Positions 45,131 through 55,441 of a DNA stretch of 64,000 bases are shown piece after piece (position 1 is the first letter of the stretch; every line of letters starts with the position of its first letter). The position numbers and the translations under genes are program-made. Under the pieces are notes generated by a model. That model did not search any database. It worked only from the letters and a program-made list of their open reading frames with translations, and was not told the DNA's origin. Source of the DNA: Microbulbifer variabilis (GTDB lineage: Bacteria > Pseudomonadota > Gammaproteobacteria > Pseudomonadales > Cellvibrionaceae); the NCBI RefSeq assembly GCF_020524905.1, contig NZ_JAIVKI010000004.1:1-64000 (forward strand). The letters are read 5' to 3'.

Positions 45131-46162
45131 TCAAGACTTGGCCGAATAGGCCACATCGAAAGTTTGCACGCCCGACATTAAATTACGAATTACCTCTGGA
45201 ATCGGGCGCTCTTCAAATAATATGGCGTGAATAGCGGAAACCAAGGGCATGTAGACGCCCATTTCATCTGCTTTCTTTTTAATCAGACGAACGGTGTTCA
45301 CCCCTTCGGCGACCTGACCGATTTCCGCGACAGCGCGATCCAAGGGTTTACCCTTCCCTACCAGATAGCCCACCCGATAATTTCGGCTGAGGTCAGAGGA
45401 GCAGGTCAGGATTAAATCGCCAACGCCGGCAAGGCCAATAAACGTCATAGGGTCCGCGCCCATGGCCTCGGCAAAGCGCATCATTTCCGCGAGCGAACGG
45501 GTAATCAGTAAGCTGATGGTATTTTGCCCACGGTCCATGGCCGCTGCCATACCGGTAACAATGGCATAAATATTTTTCAGTGCTCCAGCCAACTCCACGC
45601 CAAACACATCGTTACTGGAGTAGACACGGAAGGTCTCTGAGTGCAATGCAGACTGGATATCCTTGCACAGGGCTTCATCTTCACTGGCAATCACGGTTGC
45701 AGTGTAGTGGCCCGCGACAATTTCCTTGGCAAAGTTGGGTCCGCTCAGCACCCCCACACGCATTCCCTGGGTTTCCTCGCGCAGGATATCGCTCATCAAG
45801 TGGAAACTGTCGTGCTCGATCCCCTTGGTGGTGGAGATCAACATGGTGCCAGGTTTCAGCAGCGGGGCTACACGGCGTACCACTTCGCGGAAAGACTTAC
45901 TGGGTATGGCGACAAAGACAATGTTGCAACCTCGCACGACTTCCTGCAGGTCACTGCTGATGCAAAGCTCGGGATGTAGAGCCACTCCAGGCAAATATTT
46001 GCTGTTCTCACGGGTTTCCCGACAGGCTTCCGCGCTCTCCGAATCCCGCATCCACTGGCGGGTGTCGTGACCATTACCCGCAATAATGTTGGCAATAGCC
46101 GTACCGAAACTACCGCCGCCCAATACAGCGATGGAGAGAGGGTTGGAAGTTTCCTTTTGCAT
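45131..46162 (-). CDS. gpsA: Glycerol-3-phosphate dehydrogenase [NAD(P)+]
   Basis: GpsA reduces dihydroxyacetone phosphate to glycerol 3-phosphate for phospholipids. The Rossmann motif [21 protein letters not shown], then [17 protein letters not shown], the catalytic lysine region [17 protein letters not shown] and [23 protein letters not shown] are present. Length 343 is normal. It gives an alternative source of the product of the glpK gene far to the left. Confidence 0.96.
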   Translation of the reverse strand: MQKETSNPLSIAVLGGGSFGTAIANIIAGNGHDTRQWMRDSESAEACRETRENSKYLPGVALHPELCISSDLQEVVRGCNIVFVAIPSKSFREVVRRVAPLLKPGTMLISTTKGIEHDSFHLMSDILREETQGMRVGVLSGPNFAKEIVAGHYTATVIASEDEALCKDIQSALHSETFRVYSSNDVFGVELAGALKNIYAIVTGMAAAMDRGQNTISLLITRSLAEMMRFAEAMGADPMTFIGLAGVGDLILTCSSDLSRNYRVGYLVGKGKPLDRAVAEIGQVAEGVNTVRLIKKKADEMGVYMPLVSAIHAILFEERPIPEVIRNLMSGVQTFDVAYSAKS

Positions 46163-46283
46163 ATTGATACCGATAAAGCTTCTCGAGGGCAGGGATTATA
46201 GAGCTATGATCCGCTCAGCCCAAAGGGTTCAACTTTCAGGATCTTGCGCATAAAGTTACAAAATAACACGCCAAAAACGGAAA

Positions 46284-46340
46284 ACGGCCCCAGCAGGGCA
46301 AGCTGCCGGTTCCACAACCGGGCTGTTCCACTGGGGCCGT
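46284..46340. other. Structured hairpin between htpG and gpsA
   Basis: Outer arms ACGGCCCCAG and CTGGGGCCGT enclose an inner stem CCGGTT/AACCGG, about 57 bases in all. A 66-codon minus-strand frame crosses it but has no clear start site. It could be a small RNA, a 5' leader of gpsA or a 3' element of htpG. Confidence 0.6.
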
Positions 46341-46415
46341 AGAAATAAGGCGCGGGAGTTTTACAGAGAAACCACCGCGCCAGGCTCCTAAGAGCTTTTA
46401 GCAACAGGCTAAGAC

Positions 46416-48329
46416 TTAGCCGTGCATTTCCAGCAGCAGAGTATTCAGGCGACGCACATAATCGGCCGGATCCGCCAGATGATTGCCCGCGGCCAAATTA
46501 GCCTGATCCATCAGGATATTGGTGAGATCGGCAAAGCGGTCCTCATCCTGCTCCTGATCCAGGCGTTGTACCAGCGGGTGCGATGGATTGATCTCAAAAA
46601 TCGGCTTGGCCTCCGGTACCGCTTGACCGGCCTGCTCAAGGATACGGCGCATCTGCGGGCCCATATCCTGCTCGCTGACCACCAGACACGCCGGTGAGTC
46701 CACCAGACGGGTGGTAGCGCGCACAGATTCAACGCGGCTATCCAGAACGGACTGTACGCGTTCAACCAGCGCACCGGATTCTTTCTCGACCTTCTCGCGC
46801 TCGGCCTTATCTTCTTCGCTCTCGGCTTCACCCAGGTCCAGCGCACCCTTGGCCACATCTTGGAACGGCTTGCCATCGAATTCGTGCATGTGCCCGACAA
46901 ACCACTCATCCACCTGGTCGGTGAGCAGCAGCACTTCGATGCCTTTCTTGCGGAATACTTCCAGATAAGGGCTGGATTTAGCGGTGGCGAAGTTGTCTGC
47001 ACACACGTAGTAGATCGCTTTTTGGCCATCTTTCATACGGCTGACATAGTCTTCCAGGGACTGATCCTGTTTACTGGTATCGGTATGGGTGGTGGCAAAA
47101 CGCAGCAGCTTGGCCACTTTCTCTTTGTTGGAGAAGTCCTCAGCCGGACCCTCTTTCAGCACATTGCCAAACAGATCCCAGAATTTCTGGTACTCATCGC
47201 CGTCCTTCTTGGCCAGCTTGTCCAACATATCCAGTACGCGCTTGGTCAGCGCATTCTTGATCGCATCGGTATTGCGATCTTTCTGCAGGATTTCACGGGA
47301 AACGTTCAGGGGCAGATCGTTGGAATCCAGTACACCTTTTACGAAACGCAGATACAGCGGCAGGAACTGCTCGGCATCGTCCATGATAAAAGTGCGCTGT
47401 ACATATAGCTTGAGACCGCGGGCGGCATCGCGCTGGTACAGGTCAAATGGCGTGCGTGCGGGGATATACAGCAGACTGGTGTAATCCTGCTTGCCCTCGA
47501 CACGGTTATGGCTCCAGCTGAGCGGTTCGTCAAAGTCGTGGGAAATATGCTTGTAGAACTCCTTGTACTCCTCGGCTTTCACTTCGGAGCGCGGGCGGGT
47601 CCACAGCGCCTGGGCCGCGTTGACCGCTTCAAACTCAGGTGCCTTCTCTTCTTTTTCCTCACCCTCTGCCGCCGGCATTGCCTCTTTCAGCATCTCCACT
47701 GGAATGGCGATGTGATCGGAGTACTTTTTGATAATGGAGCGCAAGCGCCAGCCATCGGCAAATTCTTTTGCATCTTCTTTCAGATGCAGGACTACGCGGG
47801 TACCGCGCTGGGGCAGCTCCACATTCTCAACGGAGTATTCCGCTTCACCGTGACATTCCCAGTGCACACCCTGGTCGGCTTCGAGGCCGGCGCGACGGGT
47901 AAATACATCTACTTTGTCGGCAACAATAAATGCGGAGTAGAAACCAACACCAAACTGACCAATCAGGTGTGCGTCTTTTTTCTGGTCTCCAGTGAGCTGC
48001 TGCATGAACGCGGAGGTGCCGGAGCGAGCAATGGTGCCGAGATTTTCGATCACTTCATCACGGCTCATGCCGATACCGTTATCGGTAATGGTCAGAGTGC
48101 CCGCGTCTTTATCGAACTCGATACGAATACGCAGATCCGTATCATCGGCAAATAATTCTGGCTTGGATAGCGCTTCAAAGCGCAGTTTGTCGGCGGCATC
48201 AGAAGCATTGGATACCAGCTCGCGCAGGAAAATCTCCTTGTTGGAGTAGAGCGAGTGGATCATCAGGTGTAGCAGTTGCTTGGCTTCTGTCTGGAATCCG
48301 TGGCTCTCTTTGTGGGCCTCAATGGTCAT
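46416..48329 (-). CDS. htpG: Chaperone HtpG (Hsp90)
   Basis: 637 residues. The GHKL ATPase domain shows [42 protein letters not shown] and [15 protein letters not shown]. The middle domain has FPLYL-type [19 protein letters not shown], followed by the dimerisation domain ending [10 protein letters not shown]. HtpG is a general chaperone that helps protein remodelling with DnaK. Length is standard. Confidence 0.97.
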   Translation of the reverse strand: MTIEAHKESHGFQTEAKQLLHLMIHSLYSNKEIFLRELVSNASDAADKLRFEALSKPELFADDTDLRIRIEFDKDAGTLTITDNGIGMSRDEVIENLGTIARSGTSAFMQQLTGDQKKDAHLIGQFGVGFYSAFIVADKVDVFTRRAGLEADQGVHWECHGEAEYSVENVELPQRGTRVVLHLKEDAKEFADGWRLRSIIKKYSDHIAIPVEMLKEAMPAAEGEEKEEKAPEFEAVNAAQALWTRPRSEVKAEEYKEFYKHISHDFDEPLSWSHNRVEGKQDYTSLLYIPARTPFDLYQRDAARGLKLYVQRTFIMDDAEQFLPLYLRFVKGVLDSNDLPLNVSREILQKDRNTDAIKNALTKRVLDMLDKLAKKDGDEYQKFWDLFGNVLKEGPAEDFSNKEKVAKLLRFATTHTDTSKQDQSLEDYVSRMKDGQKAIYYVCADNFATAKSSPYLEVFRKKGIEVLLLTDQVDEWFVGHMHEFDGKPFQDVAKGALDLGEAESEEDKAEREKVEKESGALVERVQSVLDSRVESVRATTRLVDSPACLVVSEQDMGPQMRRILEQAGQAVPEAKPIFEINPSHPLVQRLDQEQDEDRFADLTNILMDQANLAAGNHLADPADYVRRLNTLLLEMHG

Positions 48330-48593
48330 CTGTAGGTCTCCCCATACACGTCAATCGGAACAGGGAGCAAATATTGGGATCTGCTGGCAGGTTTCAAGGG
48401 CGAAGCCAGAATTAGGAAAATTGAGAATAACATCGTGACTCAAACGGCCTTTAAGTCATTAACCATGTGAGTGCGACATTTTTGAATAAATTGGAGCCAT
48501 CGGGAAAGTGCAACGCGGCTGGGATTCCCCCTTAAAACCCCACCGCTCGGGGCTTTAATGGGAAGGTGATGTTGCTGGTCATTGAGCACTCAG
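48330..48593. other. Intergenic region between htpG and serine hydrolase gene
   Basis: About 260 bases. It carries the terminator listed next and presumably the htpG promoter; no clear heat-shock promoter was recognised by eye. Confidence 0.35.
48533..48556 (-). terminator. Terminator after serine hydrolase gene
   Basis: On the minus strand GCCCCGAGCGGTGGGGTTTT forms a short GC stem followed by T residues, about 40 bases past the stop codon. Confidence 0.6.
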
Positions 48594-49802
48594 CTAACGC
48601 TTACGGCTGGCCTTAGCCTTGAGGGTAGCGGCCTTGTCCTTGCCGGTGATATCGATCACAAAGTTAGCGGTCAAATCGGAAATCACCCGCGATTCGGCAT
48701 TCATCAGGATGGCGATACCGATCTTCAGTTTCTCAGAGTAGGCCACTGCCGCGCGGAATCCGGCCACCCAGCCACCGTGGTAAATAATGCGGTCATCGCC
48801 GATGGTATAGAGGCGCCAGCCGAGGCCATAACCGGCATGGGACAGGTAGTCCCGCCAAATGCGGTGGCGCATATGACGCTGGGTGGATACCCGCTCTGTG
48901 GTCATATCCTCAATCATGGCGGGAGTCAGTACCTTGGGGTAATAGCCCATCTGTGCTTTCAGCCACTGGGCCATATCCGAGATACTGGCATTGACGCCCG
49001 CCGCGGGGGCAGCGAAATAATATTCTTTCTCAACTTTCACCGGACGCCAGCCGCTACCAGTTTGCACGTGGGGCGCGGCGCGGTTGTCCGAAGCCATAAA
49101 GCTCTCCCAACCCACTGAGGCATTCTGCATATTCAGCGGTGAAAAAATTCGTGACTTCAGCTGCTTGGCATAGGTGCTGCCCGTTGTCTGGAGAATCACA
49201 TCCTCAATCAGACTGAACAGCACATTCTGATAGCCGTAGCACTTTCCCGGGGTACAGCGCGGATCGATATTGGCAAACTTCGGTAATATCTTGCTGAGCG
49301 GCGTGTTGCTTTCCAGATAGTCATCGTAGGCGTTGGGCGTAAGGCCAGAGGAATGGCTGAGCAGGTGCTCCACCTGCAATTGACGCGACATTGACGGTGT
49401 CTTGAAGCTGAGTTCCGGCACATAGTTGACCACCTTATCGCTCCAATTAAAGCGATTCTCATGCTCCAGCACCGTGGCCATACTCGCGGCAAAAGTCTTC
49501 GAGACCGATGCCAGACGGAAGATGGTGTCGCGGTCCACCTTGCCCGCCTTTCCGCGTATACGTACACCGTAAGTGTCCATGGCGACCACCCGGTTGCCAT
49601 CGACAATGACATAGGCACCGCCGGGGATCGACTTGCCGGCCATCATCTGCCGGAAGTATCGGTCAAACTCCTTCGCCTTGGCGTCTATATCCATCGCACG
49701 CGCAGGCAGTGCCACAGTGCACAGGAGCAGCATTGAAAGAAGGACACGCGCCTTCCCGGCACGGAGGTGATAGACGATATTTGAAAGAATTGCAGGTCTC
49801 AT
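48594..49802 (-). CDS. Exported class C beta-lactamase-like serine hydrolase
   Basis: About 402 residues from 49802 (MRPAILSNIVYHLRAGKARV), with a hydrophobic signal segment VLLSMLLLCTVALPARA. The beta-lactamase/PBP4-like fold shows S-x-x-K in FRLASVSKTFAA, Y-x-N in KCYGYQNVLFSL, and IYHGGWVAGFRAA (HGG, the KTG-box equivalent). Such proteins include esterases, peptidases and EstB-type enzymes; true beta-lactamase activity is not implied. Confidence 0.85.
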   Translation of the reverse strand: MRPAILSNIVYHLRAGKARVLLSMLLLCTVALPARAMDIDAKAKEFDRYFRQMMAGKSIPGGAYVIVDGNRVVAMDTYGVRIRGKAGKVDRDTIFRLASVSKTFAASMATVLEHENRFNWSDKVVNYVPELSFKTPSMSRQLQVEHLLSHSSGLTPNAYDDYLESNTPLSKILPKFANIDPRCTPGKCYGYQNVLFSLIEDVILQTTGSTYAKQLKSRIFSPLNMQNASVGWESFMASDNRAAPHVQTGSGWRPVKVEKEYYFAAPAAGVNASISDMAQWLKAQMGYYPKVLTPAMIEDMTTERVSTQRHMRHRIWRDYLSHAGYGLGWRLYTIGDDRIIYHGGWVAGFRAAVAYSEKLKIGIAILMNAESRVISDLTANFVIDITGKDKAATLKAKASRKR

Positions 49803-49980
49803 ACGCAAATCGAGCCGCCAAAGCAATCCGGTACATGCAGATAAGACTAGCAGTCAGCGGGCAAAAACTCTATTTAGGCGCCACGCAGGACTGACTGCTG
49901 AATTCTAGTCTCTCACCACTGCCCCTGTGTGTATCCCCATGCCACCCGCTTAACTCTGCGTATTGGCACTCATTAAAACG

Positions 49981-50008
49981 AAAAAACCGCCTTCCGGCGG
50001 TTTTTTCT
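49981..50008. terminator. Bidirectional terminator after ahpC
   Basis: AAAAAACCGCC, loop TTCC, GGCGGTTTTTT: a strong hairpin with T-runs on both strands, 32 bases past the ahpC stop. Confidence 0.88.
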
Positions 50009-50039
50009 GCATTGGGGGATTGCCCCAGCGACTTTGAGC

Positions 50040-50642
50040 TTACAGCTTCTCAGCGTTCTCGCTCAGGTAAGCCGCTACACCTTCCGGAGAAGCGTTCATA
50101 CCTTTGTCACCTTCCTGCCAACCGGCCGGACAAACTTCGCCGTGCTCCTGGTGGAATGCCAATGCATCAACCATGCGCAGCATTTCGTCAACGTTGCGGC
50201 CCAGCGGCAGGTCGTTCACAACTTGGTGGCGAACCATGCCTTCCTCGTCGATCAGGAAGGAACCACGGAAAGCAACACCAGCGTCTGCTTCTACGTCGTA
50301 CGCCTGGCAGATTTCGTGCTTAACATCGGCAACCAGGGTGTATTTAACCGGACCGATACCACCCTCGTTCACCGGGGTGTTACGCCATGCGTTGTGAGAG
50401 AACTGGGAGTCGATGGAAACACCGATCACCTCAACACCGCGCTTTTCGAACTCAGCAAAACGGTGGTCGAAAGCGATCAGCTCAGAAGGACATACGAAGG
50501 TGAAATCCAGCGGGTAAAAGAAAACAACCGCTTTCTTACCTTTGATCGCTTCTTTCAGGTTAAAGGTATCGACGATCTCGCCGTTACCCAATACCGCTGC
50601 AGCGGTGAAATCCGGAGCCGGCTTGCCTACCAGTACTGCCAT
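50040..50642 (-). CDS. Two-cysteine peroxiredoxin (AhpC/Prx1 type)
   Basis: From 50642 the protein (MAVLVGKPAPDFTAAAVLGN) has 200 residues. The peroxidatic cysteine is in PLDFTFVCPSELIAF (about Cys50) and the resolving cysteine in EHGEVCPAGWQ near the C-terminus, as in typical 2-Cys Prx. It reduces hydrogen peroxide and organic peroxides. The FVCPTE variant here is FVCPSE. No ahpF lies beside it. The longer upstream frame to 50759 is not supported. Confidence 0.93.
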   Translation of the reverse strand: MAVLVGKPAPDFTAAAVLGNGEIVDTFNLKEAIKGKKAVVFFYPLDFTFVCPSELIAFDHRFAEFEKRGVEVIGVSIDSQFSHNAWRNTPVNEGGIGPVKYTLVADVKHEICQAYDVEADAGVAFRGSFLIDEEGMVRHQVVNDLPLGRNVDEMLRMVDALAFHQEHGEVCPAGWQEGDKGMNASPEGVAAYLSENAEKL

Positions 50643-50977
50643 GAAAACCTCCTCAATCCAATAATGGGTTGTTGATAAAGAGAGTGAAGTGTTCAATTTA
50701 TACGCGACAGCTATAAATTGAATAGGATTTGATAGTGGGCCGCTATGATACACATCCACTTATTACAGGCCCATAAATTTTTTAAATGAGGCTGATAGCA
50801 GAAAAGCTATGCGTGAACCAGGCCGCAAAATAGGAAAAAACAGCCGCTGAACCGCCCAAAAAAGAAACATAGAGATCAAATTTCAATCTTTTAGAAATCT
50901 TATTGACACTCATTCTCAATTGCAATAGGATTCACATCAGTCTAGTATTGAGTAGAAATTGAGCAGAGCCCACAGCA
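50643..50977. promoter_or_regulatory. Divergent promoter region, peroxiredoxin / bfd
   Basis: About 335 bases. The right part holds the bfd promoter and a Fur-like site (listed next). The left part must hold the peroxiredoxin promoter; an OxyR site could not be identified by eye. Confidence 0.45.
50903..50929 (+). promoter_or_regulatory. bfd promoter with Fur-like box
   Basis: TTGACA at 50903 and TAGGAT 17 bases later form a plausible promoter. Over it lies GACACTCATTCTCAATTGC, close to the Fur pattern GATAATGATTCTCATTATC in the ATTCTCA core. Fur control of bfd is widespread. Confidence 0.6.
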
Positions 50978-51190
50978 ATGTATGTATGTATCTGTAAAGG
51001 TATTACCGACCGCCAAATCAAAGAGGCTGTCTATGATGGCTCCACCTCAGTGAAAGCCCTGAGGCGCCAGCTTGGAGTCTCTTCCCAGTGCGGTCGTTGC
51101 GCCGAGCAGACCAAGGAAATCATCAACGAAACCCTGGGAGCCGGAATGATCACCGCCGCCACCAGCGGGTTGTTTTACTCTGCCAGTTAA
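50978..51190 (+). CDS. bfd: Bacterioferritin-associated ferredoxin
   Basis: 70 residues. The [2Fe-2S] cluster cysteines are in MYVCICKGITD (Cys4, Cys6) and SSQCGRCAEQ (CxxC). Bfd reduces the haem of bacterioferritin and releases stored iron. A bacterioferritin gene (bfr) lies two genes downstream on the same strand, and a Fur-like box overlaps the promoter. Confidence 0.93.
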   Translation: MYVCICKGITDRQIKEAVYDGSTSVKALRRQLGVSSQCGRCAEQTKEIINETLGAGMITAATSGLFYSAS

Positions 51191-51351
51191 GCTGCCATTT
51201 GCGGCCGCCTCACGTTGAAATTGTGTGGCGGCCAAAATCTTCCCCCATCGCTTCCTCCAAAACCGTCCCCCCCGCAGACGCTGCCCGCCACTCTATGATG
51301 CGCACACGCGATGCTCTAAGCTGAGTGCACATCAATGGCTCAGTTTGGAAC

Positions 51352-52680
51352 ATGAAGAAGCATTTTCTACACCTCTACGAACAACTCCGCTCCAGCTTTT
51401 GGAGTGTACCTCTCATTATGATTTTATCGGCGCTGCTGCTCGCTTACTTGATGCGCCAACTGGATACCCTATTAAGCGCTCTGCCACTATTTGAAACCGC
51501 CAGCGTTACCACCCTAGACTGGCTTCACATGCGCGATGTCAACAGCGCGCGCGCCCTACTTTCCGTTATTGCTGGCTCGACCATTACGGTGGCCGGTACC
51601 GTGTTCTCAATTACCGTGGTGGCACTAACCCTCGCCTCTAACCAGTTTGGCCCCCACCTGATCAGGAATTTTATTCGCGACCGCAGCACCCAGGGCTCTC
51701 TTGGGATTTTTCTCTCCACCTATGTCTATGCGCTGGTCACGATGCGCGGTATCGAGGGAACAACCGGGGACATAACAACTTATGGTTTTGCCATTCAAAT
51801 TGCGCTGCTGCTTACCTTGATCAGCATCGGCTACCTCGTTTACTTCATCCACAATGTGGCGCAATCCATTCAGGTAGATAACATCGCCCACCAGATCAAT
51901 CTGGAGTTCCACCAGGCAATCAACCGGGAGTACCCAAGCGCTGCAGAGTCCGACAAGGGTGAGCACTTCGATACTGACCGCCTCGAGCTGGGTGCGAGCT
52001 GGATTGCGGTACCCACTCCTCGCGGTGGCTACGTACAGTTTATCGACCGGGAAAAAATCATTGCGATTGCTGAAAAATTCGATTGCTGTGTGCAGATCAG
52101 TTGCCATCCCGGTTCCTACGTACACAACTGGGGGCAAATCGGCAGAATTTACCAAGATGCCGATTCGGAAAAATTAATCCCTCAAGTTCAGTCGGCTTTG
52201 CAGATAGGCGCGCTGCCCACTGCCGAGCAGGACATTGTTTTTTCCATGCACCAATTGTCCCAAATCGCGGTACGCGCACTCTCCCCAGGCATTAATGATC
52301 CTTTCACGGCCTACTCTTGTGTCGATCGGCTTATTGAAGGATTGGGTACAGTGCTGCAAAGACCGGAGCCGGCAAACTGTTTTACCGACTCCGCCGGGGT
52401 TTTACGCCTGGTCAGCTGCAAATTGGAATTTGCCCAGCTACTCAATGCTTCCCTTGATGAGATCGTCGAACACGGCCGCGCCAATGGCGTATTTATGCGT
52501 CATCTACTTAACGCCCTGAACGATCTCGCCGAAGTTTGCCAACGGGAAAAAGACAAGGCCGCGTTATTTAATTATCTGCAGCGCCTAGCTAACGACAACA
52601 AAATATTTATTAAGAGTGAAACTGACTCCAATCAAATTCAGGAAATAATATCGGCTATCCAAAAAAGGCTAACCGCTTGA
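51352..52680 (+). CDS. DUF2254 membrane protein
   Basis: 443 residues from ATG 51352. The N-terminal third has about four membrane segments (VPLIMILSALLLAYLM, LLSVIAGSTITVAGTVFSITVVALTLAS, IFLSTYVYALVTM, IALLLTLISIGYLVYFIHNVAQS). The signature ASNQFGPHLIRNFIRDRSTQGSLGIFL-type run is typical of DUF2254. A large C-terminal soluble part follows, with LSPGINDPFTAYSCVDRL. Role unknown. Confidence 0.88.
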   Translation: MKKHFLHLYEQLRSSFWSVPLIMILSALLLAYLMRQLDTLLSALPLFETASVTTLDWLHMRDVNSARALLSVIAGSTITVAGTVFSITVVALTLASNQFGPHLIRNFIRDRSTQGSLGIFLSTYVYALVTMRGIEGTTGDITTYGFAIQIALLLTLISIGYLVYFIHNVAQSIQVDNIAHQINLEFHQAINREYPSAAESDKGEHFDTDRLELGASWIAVPTPRGGYVQFIDREKIIAIAEKFDCCVQISCHPGSYVHNWGQIGRIYQDADSEKLIPQVQSALQIGALPTAEQDIVFSMHQLSQIAVRALSPGINDPFTAYSCVDRLIEGLGTVLQRPEPANCFTDSAGVLRLVSCKLEFAQLLNASLDEIVEHGRANGVFMRHLLNALNDLAEVCQREKDKAALFNYLQRLANDNKIFIKSETDSNQIQEIISAIQKRLTA

Positions 52681-52979
52681 CGCTGCAACCTTAACAAGAA
52701 TCATTTTCGTTGCTATTTTCGGCCAAATTCGTGTTAAAAACCGTGTTTTTCCTGCATTCCGCAGCTAACAACTTCCCCTTGACTTGCCGCAAATCGCAAC
52801 GCAAACTCGGCCCGGATTGCAGTTGCCACCCTAAAATAAATTGTGGGAAATCGGTCAGCCGCAGACATCAGTGACTAACACAATTTAGTGACTTTTTATT
52901 GCTACTTATTTCAAGTAATCAACAAATAGGAATTCTCTGAGGGTGATATCTAGCTCGCAGGGCCACAGGAGCAAAAGCT
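52681..52979. other. Intergenic region upstream of bfr
   Basis: About 300 bases. Nothing beyond the expected bfr promoter was recognised. Confidence 0.35.
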
Positions 52980-53459
52980 ATGAAAGGCGATCCCAAGGTT
53001 ATCGAACATTTAAATAAAGTACTGGGCAATGAGCTGGTAGCTATCAACCAGTATTTTCTGCATGCGCGCATGTACGACAACTGGGGGTTGAAAGAGCTGG
53101 GTAAGCAGGAATACCACGAATCCATCGATGAAATGAAACACGCCGATTGGCTGATTGAGCGTATCCTGTTCCTCGAAGGTATCCCCAACCTGCAACACCT
53201 GGGCAAATTGATGATCGGTGAAAATACCGAGGAAATGCTCAAGTGCGACTTGAAGATTGAATCCAAGGCGATCCCCGATCTGCGCGAAGCCATCGCTTAC
53301 TGCGAATCCGTGCGCGATTACGGCAGCCGCGAGCTACTGGAAAAAATTCTCGACTCAGAAGAAGAGCATGTCGACTGGCTGGAAACTCAGTTGGAACTGA
53401 TCGACAAAGTGGGCATTCAAAATTACCTGCAAACCCAGATGGAAAAAGCGTCCGGCTAA
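52980..53459 (+). CDS. bfr: Bacterioferritin
   Basis: 159 residues starting [31 protein letters not shown]. Ferroxidase ligands are in [14 protein letters not shown] (Glu18), [19 protein letters not shown] (Glu51, His54) and later [20 protein letters not shown] (Glu127, His130). Met52 in DEMKHAD is the haem ligand. It forms a 24-mer iron store and works with Bfd, whose gene lies 2 kb upstream. A strong terminator follows. Confidence 0.95.
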   Translation: MKGDPKVIEHLNKVLGNELVAINQYFLHARMYDNWGLKELGKQEYHESIDEMKHADWLIERILFLEGIPNLQHLGKLMIGENTEEMLKCDLKIESKAIPDLREAIAYCESVRDYGSRELLEKILDSEEEHVDWLETQLELIDKVGIQNYLQTQMEKASG

Positions 53460-53480
53460 TTGTTTACTTTCATTATCGGC

Positions 53481-53513
53481 AAAAAAAACCGCGGTCTTTA
53501 CCGCGGTTTTTTT
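53481..53513. terminator. Bidirectional terminator after bfr
   Basis: AAACCGCGGT, loop CTTT, ACCGCGGTTTTTTT: a ten-pair stem with A and T runs on the two sides, between converging bfr and grxD. Confidence 0.9.
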
Positions 53514-53565
53514 GTCATGCGTCCGGCAATCCTTGCCACCGGAGTCGTATCGACCGGCGAACGAT

Positions 53566-53892
53566 TTACTCGTCACCCTCGGCGGAAGCCTCTTCGATCA
53601 GGGTTTTCAGCTCACCATTTTCATACATTTCCATAATGATGTCGCAACCGCCGATCAGCTCGCCCTTTACCCATAGCTGAGGGAAGGTCGGCCAGTTGGC
53701 ATACTTAGGTAATTCAGCGCGAATATCTGGATTGGCCAGGATATCCACATAGGCAAAGCGCTTACCGCAGGCCATCATCGCCTGGGAGGCGCGCATGGAA
53801 AAGCCGCACTGGGGGGCGTTAGGGCTACCTTTCATATAGAGCAGAATGGCGTTGTCAGCGATCTGCTGTTTGATGTTCTCCAGTGTATCCAT
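53566..53892 (-). CDS. grxD: Monothiol glutaredoxin (Grx4/GrxD)
   Basis: 108 residues. The monothiol CGFS active site is in PNAPQCGFSMRASQAM, with the glutathione-binding WPTFPQLWVKGELIGGCDI later. Grx4 proteins carry a [2Fe-2S] cluster with BolA partners and take part in iron-sulphur supply, which fits the nearby bfd and bfr genes. Confidence 0.95.
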   Translation of the reverse strand: MDTLENIKQQIADNAILLYMKGSPNAPQCGFSMRASQAMMACGKRFAYVDILANPDIRAELPKYANWPTFPQLWVKGELIGGCDIIMEMYENGELKTLIEEASAEGDE

Positions 53893-54234
53893 AAGCGTGA
53901 GAAACCTCAGGTGGTGGAAGCAAAATTAATGAACGTGCATCGCATCGGCACCCAGCCATTGCGCACGGCCGAACATTGTACCTCAGCGCGGGGGGGAATA
54001 AGTACCCGCTGCAGAGCACGACAAAAAATAAGCGCCACACTTCAGCCGCGCATCTCCCTCCACAAAGAGAAGTGAAATAGATAGCCCACACGACGCAGAG
54101 CCTGTGGTAGCATTGATGATTCAGGATATTTTGCAGAATGAAATACACAAAACAGAATTTTCTGCGGAATCCAACCTGTATCGAGCCTAATAAACAACCC
54201 AATTGAACCACCGAAGAAAAAAGGAGGCGCCTCA
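53893..54234. other. Intergenic region between grxD and argD
   Basis: About 340 bases between divergent genes. Overlapping minus-strand frames look like chance. AT-rich TGAATT-like stretches occur near 54135-54170, but no clean ArgR box was found. Confidence 0.4.
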
Positions 54235-55419
54235 GTGTCCCCCCCCACACTCATGCACAACTATGGCGAGAGAACCCTGACCCTGGTCCGCGGCGAGGGA
54301 AATTACGTGTGGGATGATCGCGGCCACCGCTACCTGGATGCCATTTCCGGCATCGCCGTATGCGGCCTGGGCCACTGCCACCCCAAAGTCACTGAGGCCT
54401 TACAGGAGCAGGCCAACACCCTGCTCCATGTCTCCAACCTGTACAACATTCCCCCCCAACAACAGCTGGCTGATCGGCTCGTATTCCTGTCGGGTATGGA
54501 CAATGTATTTTTCTCCAACTCAGGAGCCGAGGCGAACGAGGCCGCCATCAAATTAGCGCGCAAACTGGGCAATGAGCGCGGGCTGACATCACCGCAAATT
54601 GTTGTTATGGAGAGAGCGTTTCACGGGCGGACGCTGGCCACCCTCACGGCAACCGGCAATGAAAAGGTCCAGCAGGGCTTCGCCCCGTTGCCCGAGGGCT
54701 TTTTGCGGGTGCCATTCAATGATGTGCAAGCCATTGAAAATCTGGCGCAGCAGCACAGCAATATCGTCGCCATACTGGTGGAGCCAATCCAAGGGGAAGG
54801 CGGTGTTCGACTGCCCGATCTGGATTATCTGAATAAACTGCGTGCGCTCTGTGATCGGCAAGACTGGCTACTGATGCTGGATGAAATACAGACGGGTAAC
54901 GGTCGCAGCGGTAAAATGTTTGCCTATCAGCACGCGGGCATAGTGCCGGATGTACTCACCACCGCCAAAGGACTCGGCAATGGTGTCCCCATCGGCGCCT
55001 GCCTTGCCCGCGGTAAAGCGGCCCGTTTGTTCACCGCTGGCAGCCACGGCTCTACTTTCGGTGGCAATCCACTCGCCTGTCGCGCTGGCCTTGCAGTACT
55101 GGAAACCCTGGAAGCAGAATGGTTAATCGAGCGCGCAGAAAAATTGGGCGCTCAACTACTGCACTCCCTACGCCTGCGACTGAGCGATTGCCCTGGGGTA
55201 GTGGAAATCCGCGGACTGGGATTAATGATCGGTATCGAGCTCGACCGCCCCTGTGCTGAATTAGTGGAGCGGGCACGGGAGCAGGCATTACTGATCAATG
55301 TCACCGCCGGTAATGTCGTGCGACTTCTCCCTCCCCTGACACTCACAGACGGCGAGTGCCAGCAGCTGGCCGCTGATATAGGTACCCTGATTCAACAATT
55401 TACCCTGCAAGCAGTCTGA
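54235..55419 (+). CDS. argD: Acetylornithine aminotransferase
   Basis: ArgD is a PLP enzyme that makes N-acetylornithine; it can also serve in lysine synthesis. The GTG at 54235 follows AAGGAGG. The class III aminotransferase motifs are [81 protein letters not shown] (lysine in TTAKGLG), and [16 protein letters not shown]. Length 394 is normal. argF starts 22 bases after its stop, so the two form an operon. Confidence 0.94.
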   Translation: MSPPTLMHNYGERTLTLVRGEGNYVWDDRGHRYLDAISGIAVCGLGHCHPKVTEALQEQANTLLHVSNLYNIPPQQQLADRLVFLSGMDNVFFSNSGAEANEAAIKLARKLGNERGLTSPQIVVMERAFHGRTLATLTATGNEKVQQGFAPLPEGFLRVPFNDVQAIENLAQQHSNIVAILVEPIQGEGGVRLPDLDYLNKLRALCDRQDWLLMLDEIQTGNGRSGKMFAYQHAGIVPDVLTTAKGLGNGVPIGACLARGKAARLFTAGSHGSTFGGNPLACRAGLAVLETLEAEWLIERAEKLGAQLLHSLRLRLSDCPGVVEIRGLGLMIGIELDRPCAELVERAREQALLINVTAGNVVRLLPPLTLTDGECQQLAADIGTLIQQFTLQAV

Positions 55420-55441
55420 GGCACACAAAGGAGAACAATTT

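Noticed and set aside
46204..46404. 66-codon minus-strand frame between htpG and gpsA
   Set aside because: It overlies a strong RNA-like structure, lacks a clear ribosome site and shows no recognised sequence pattern.
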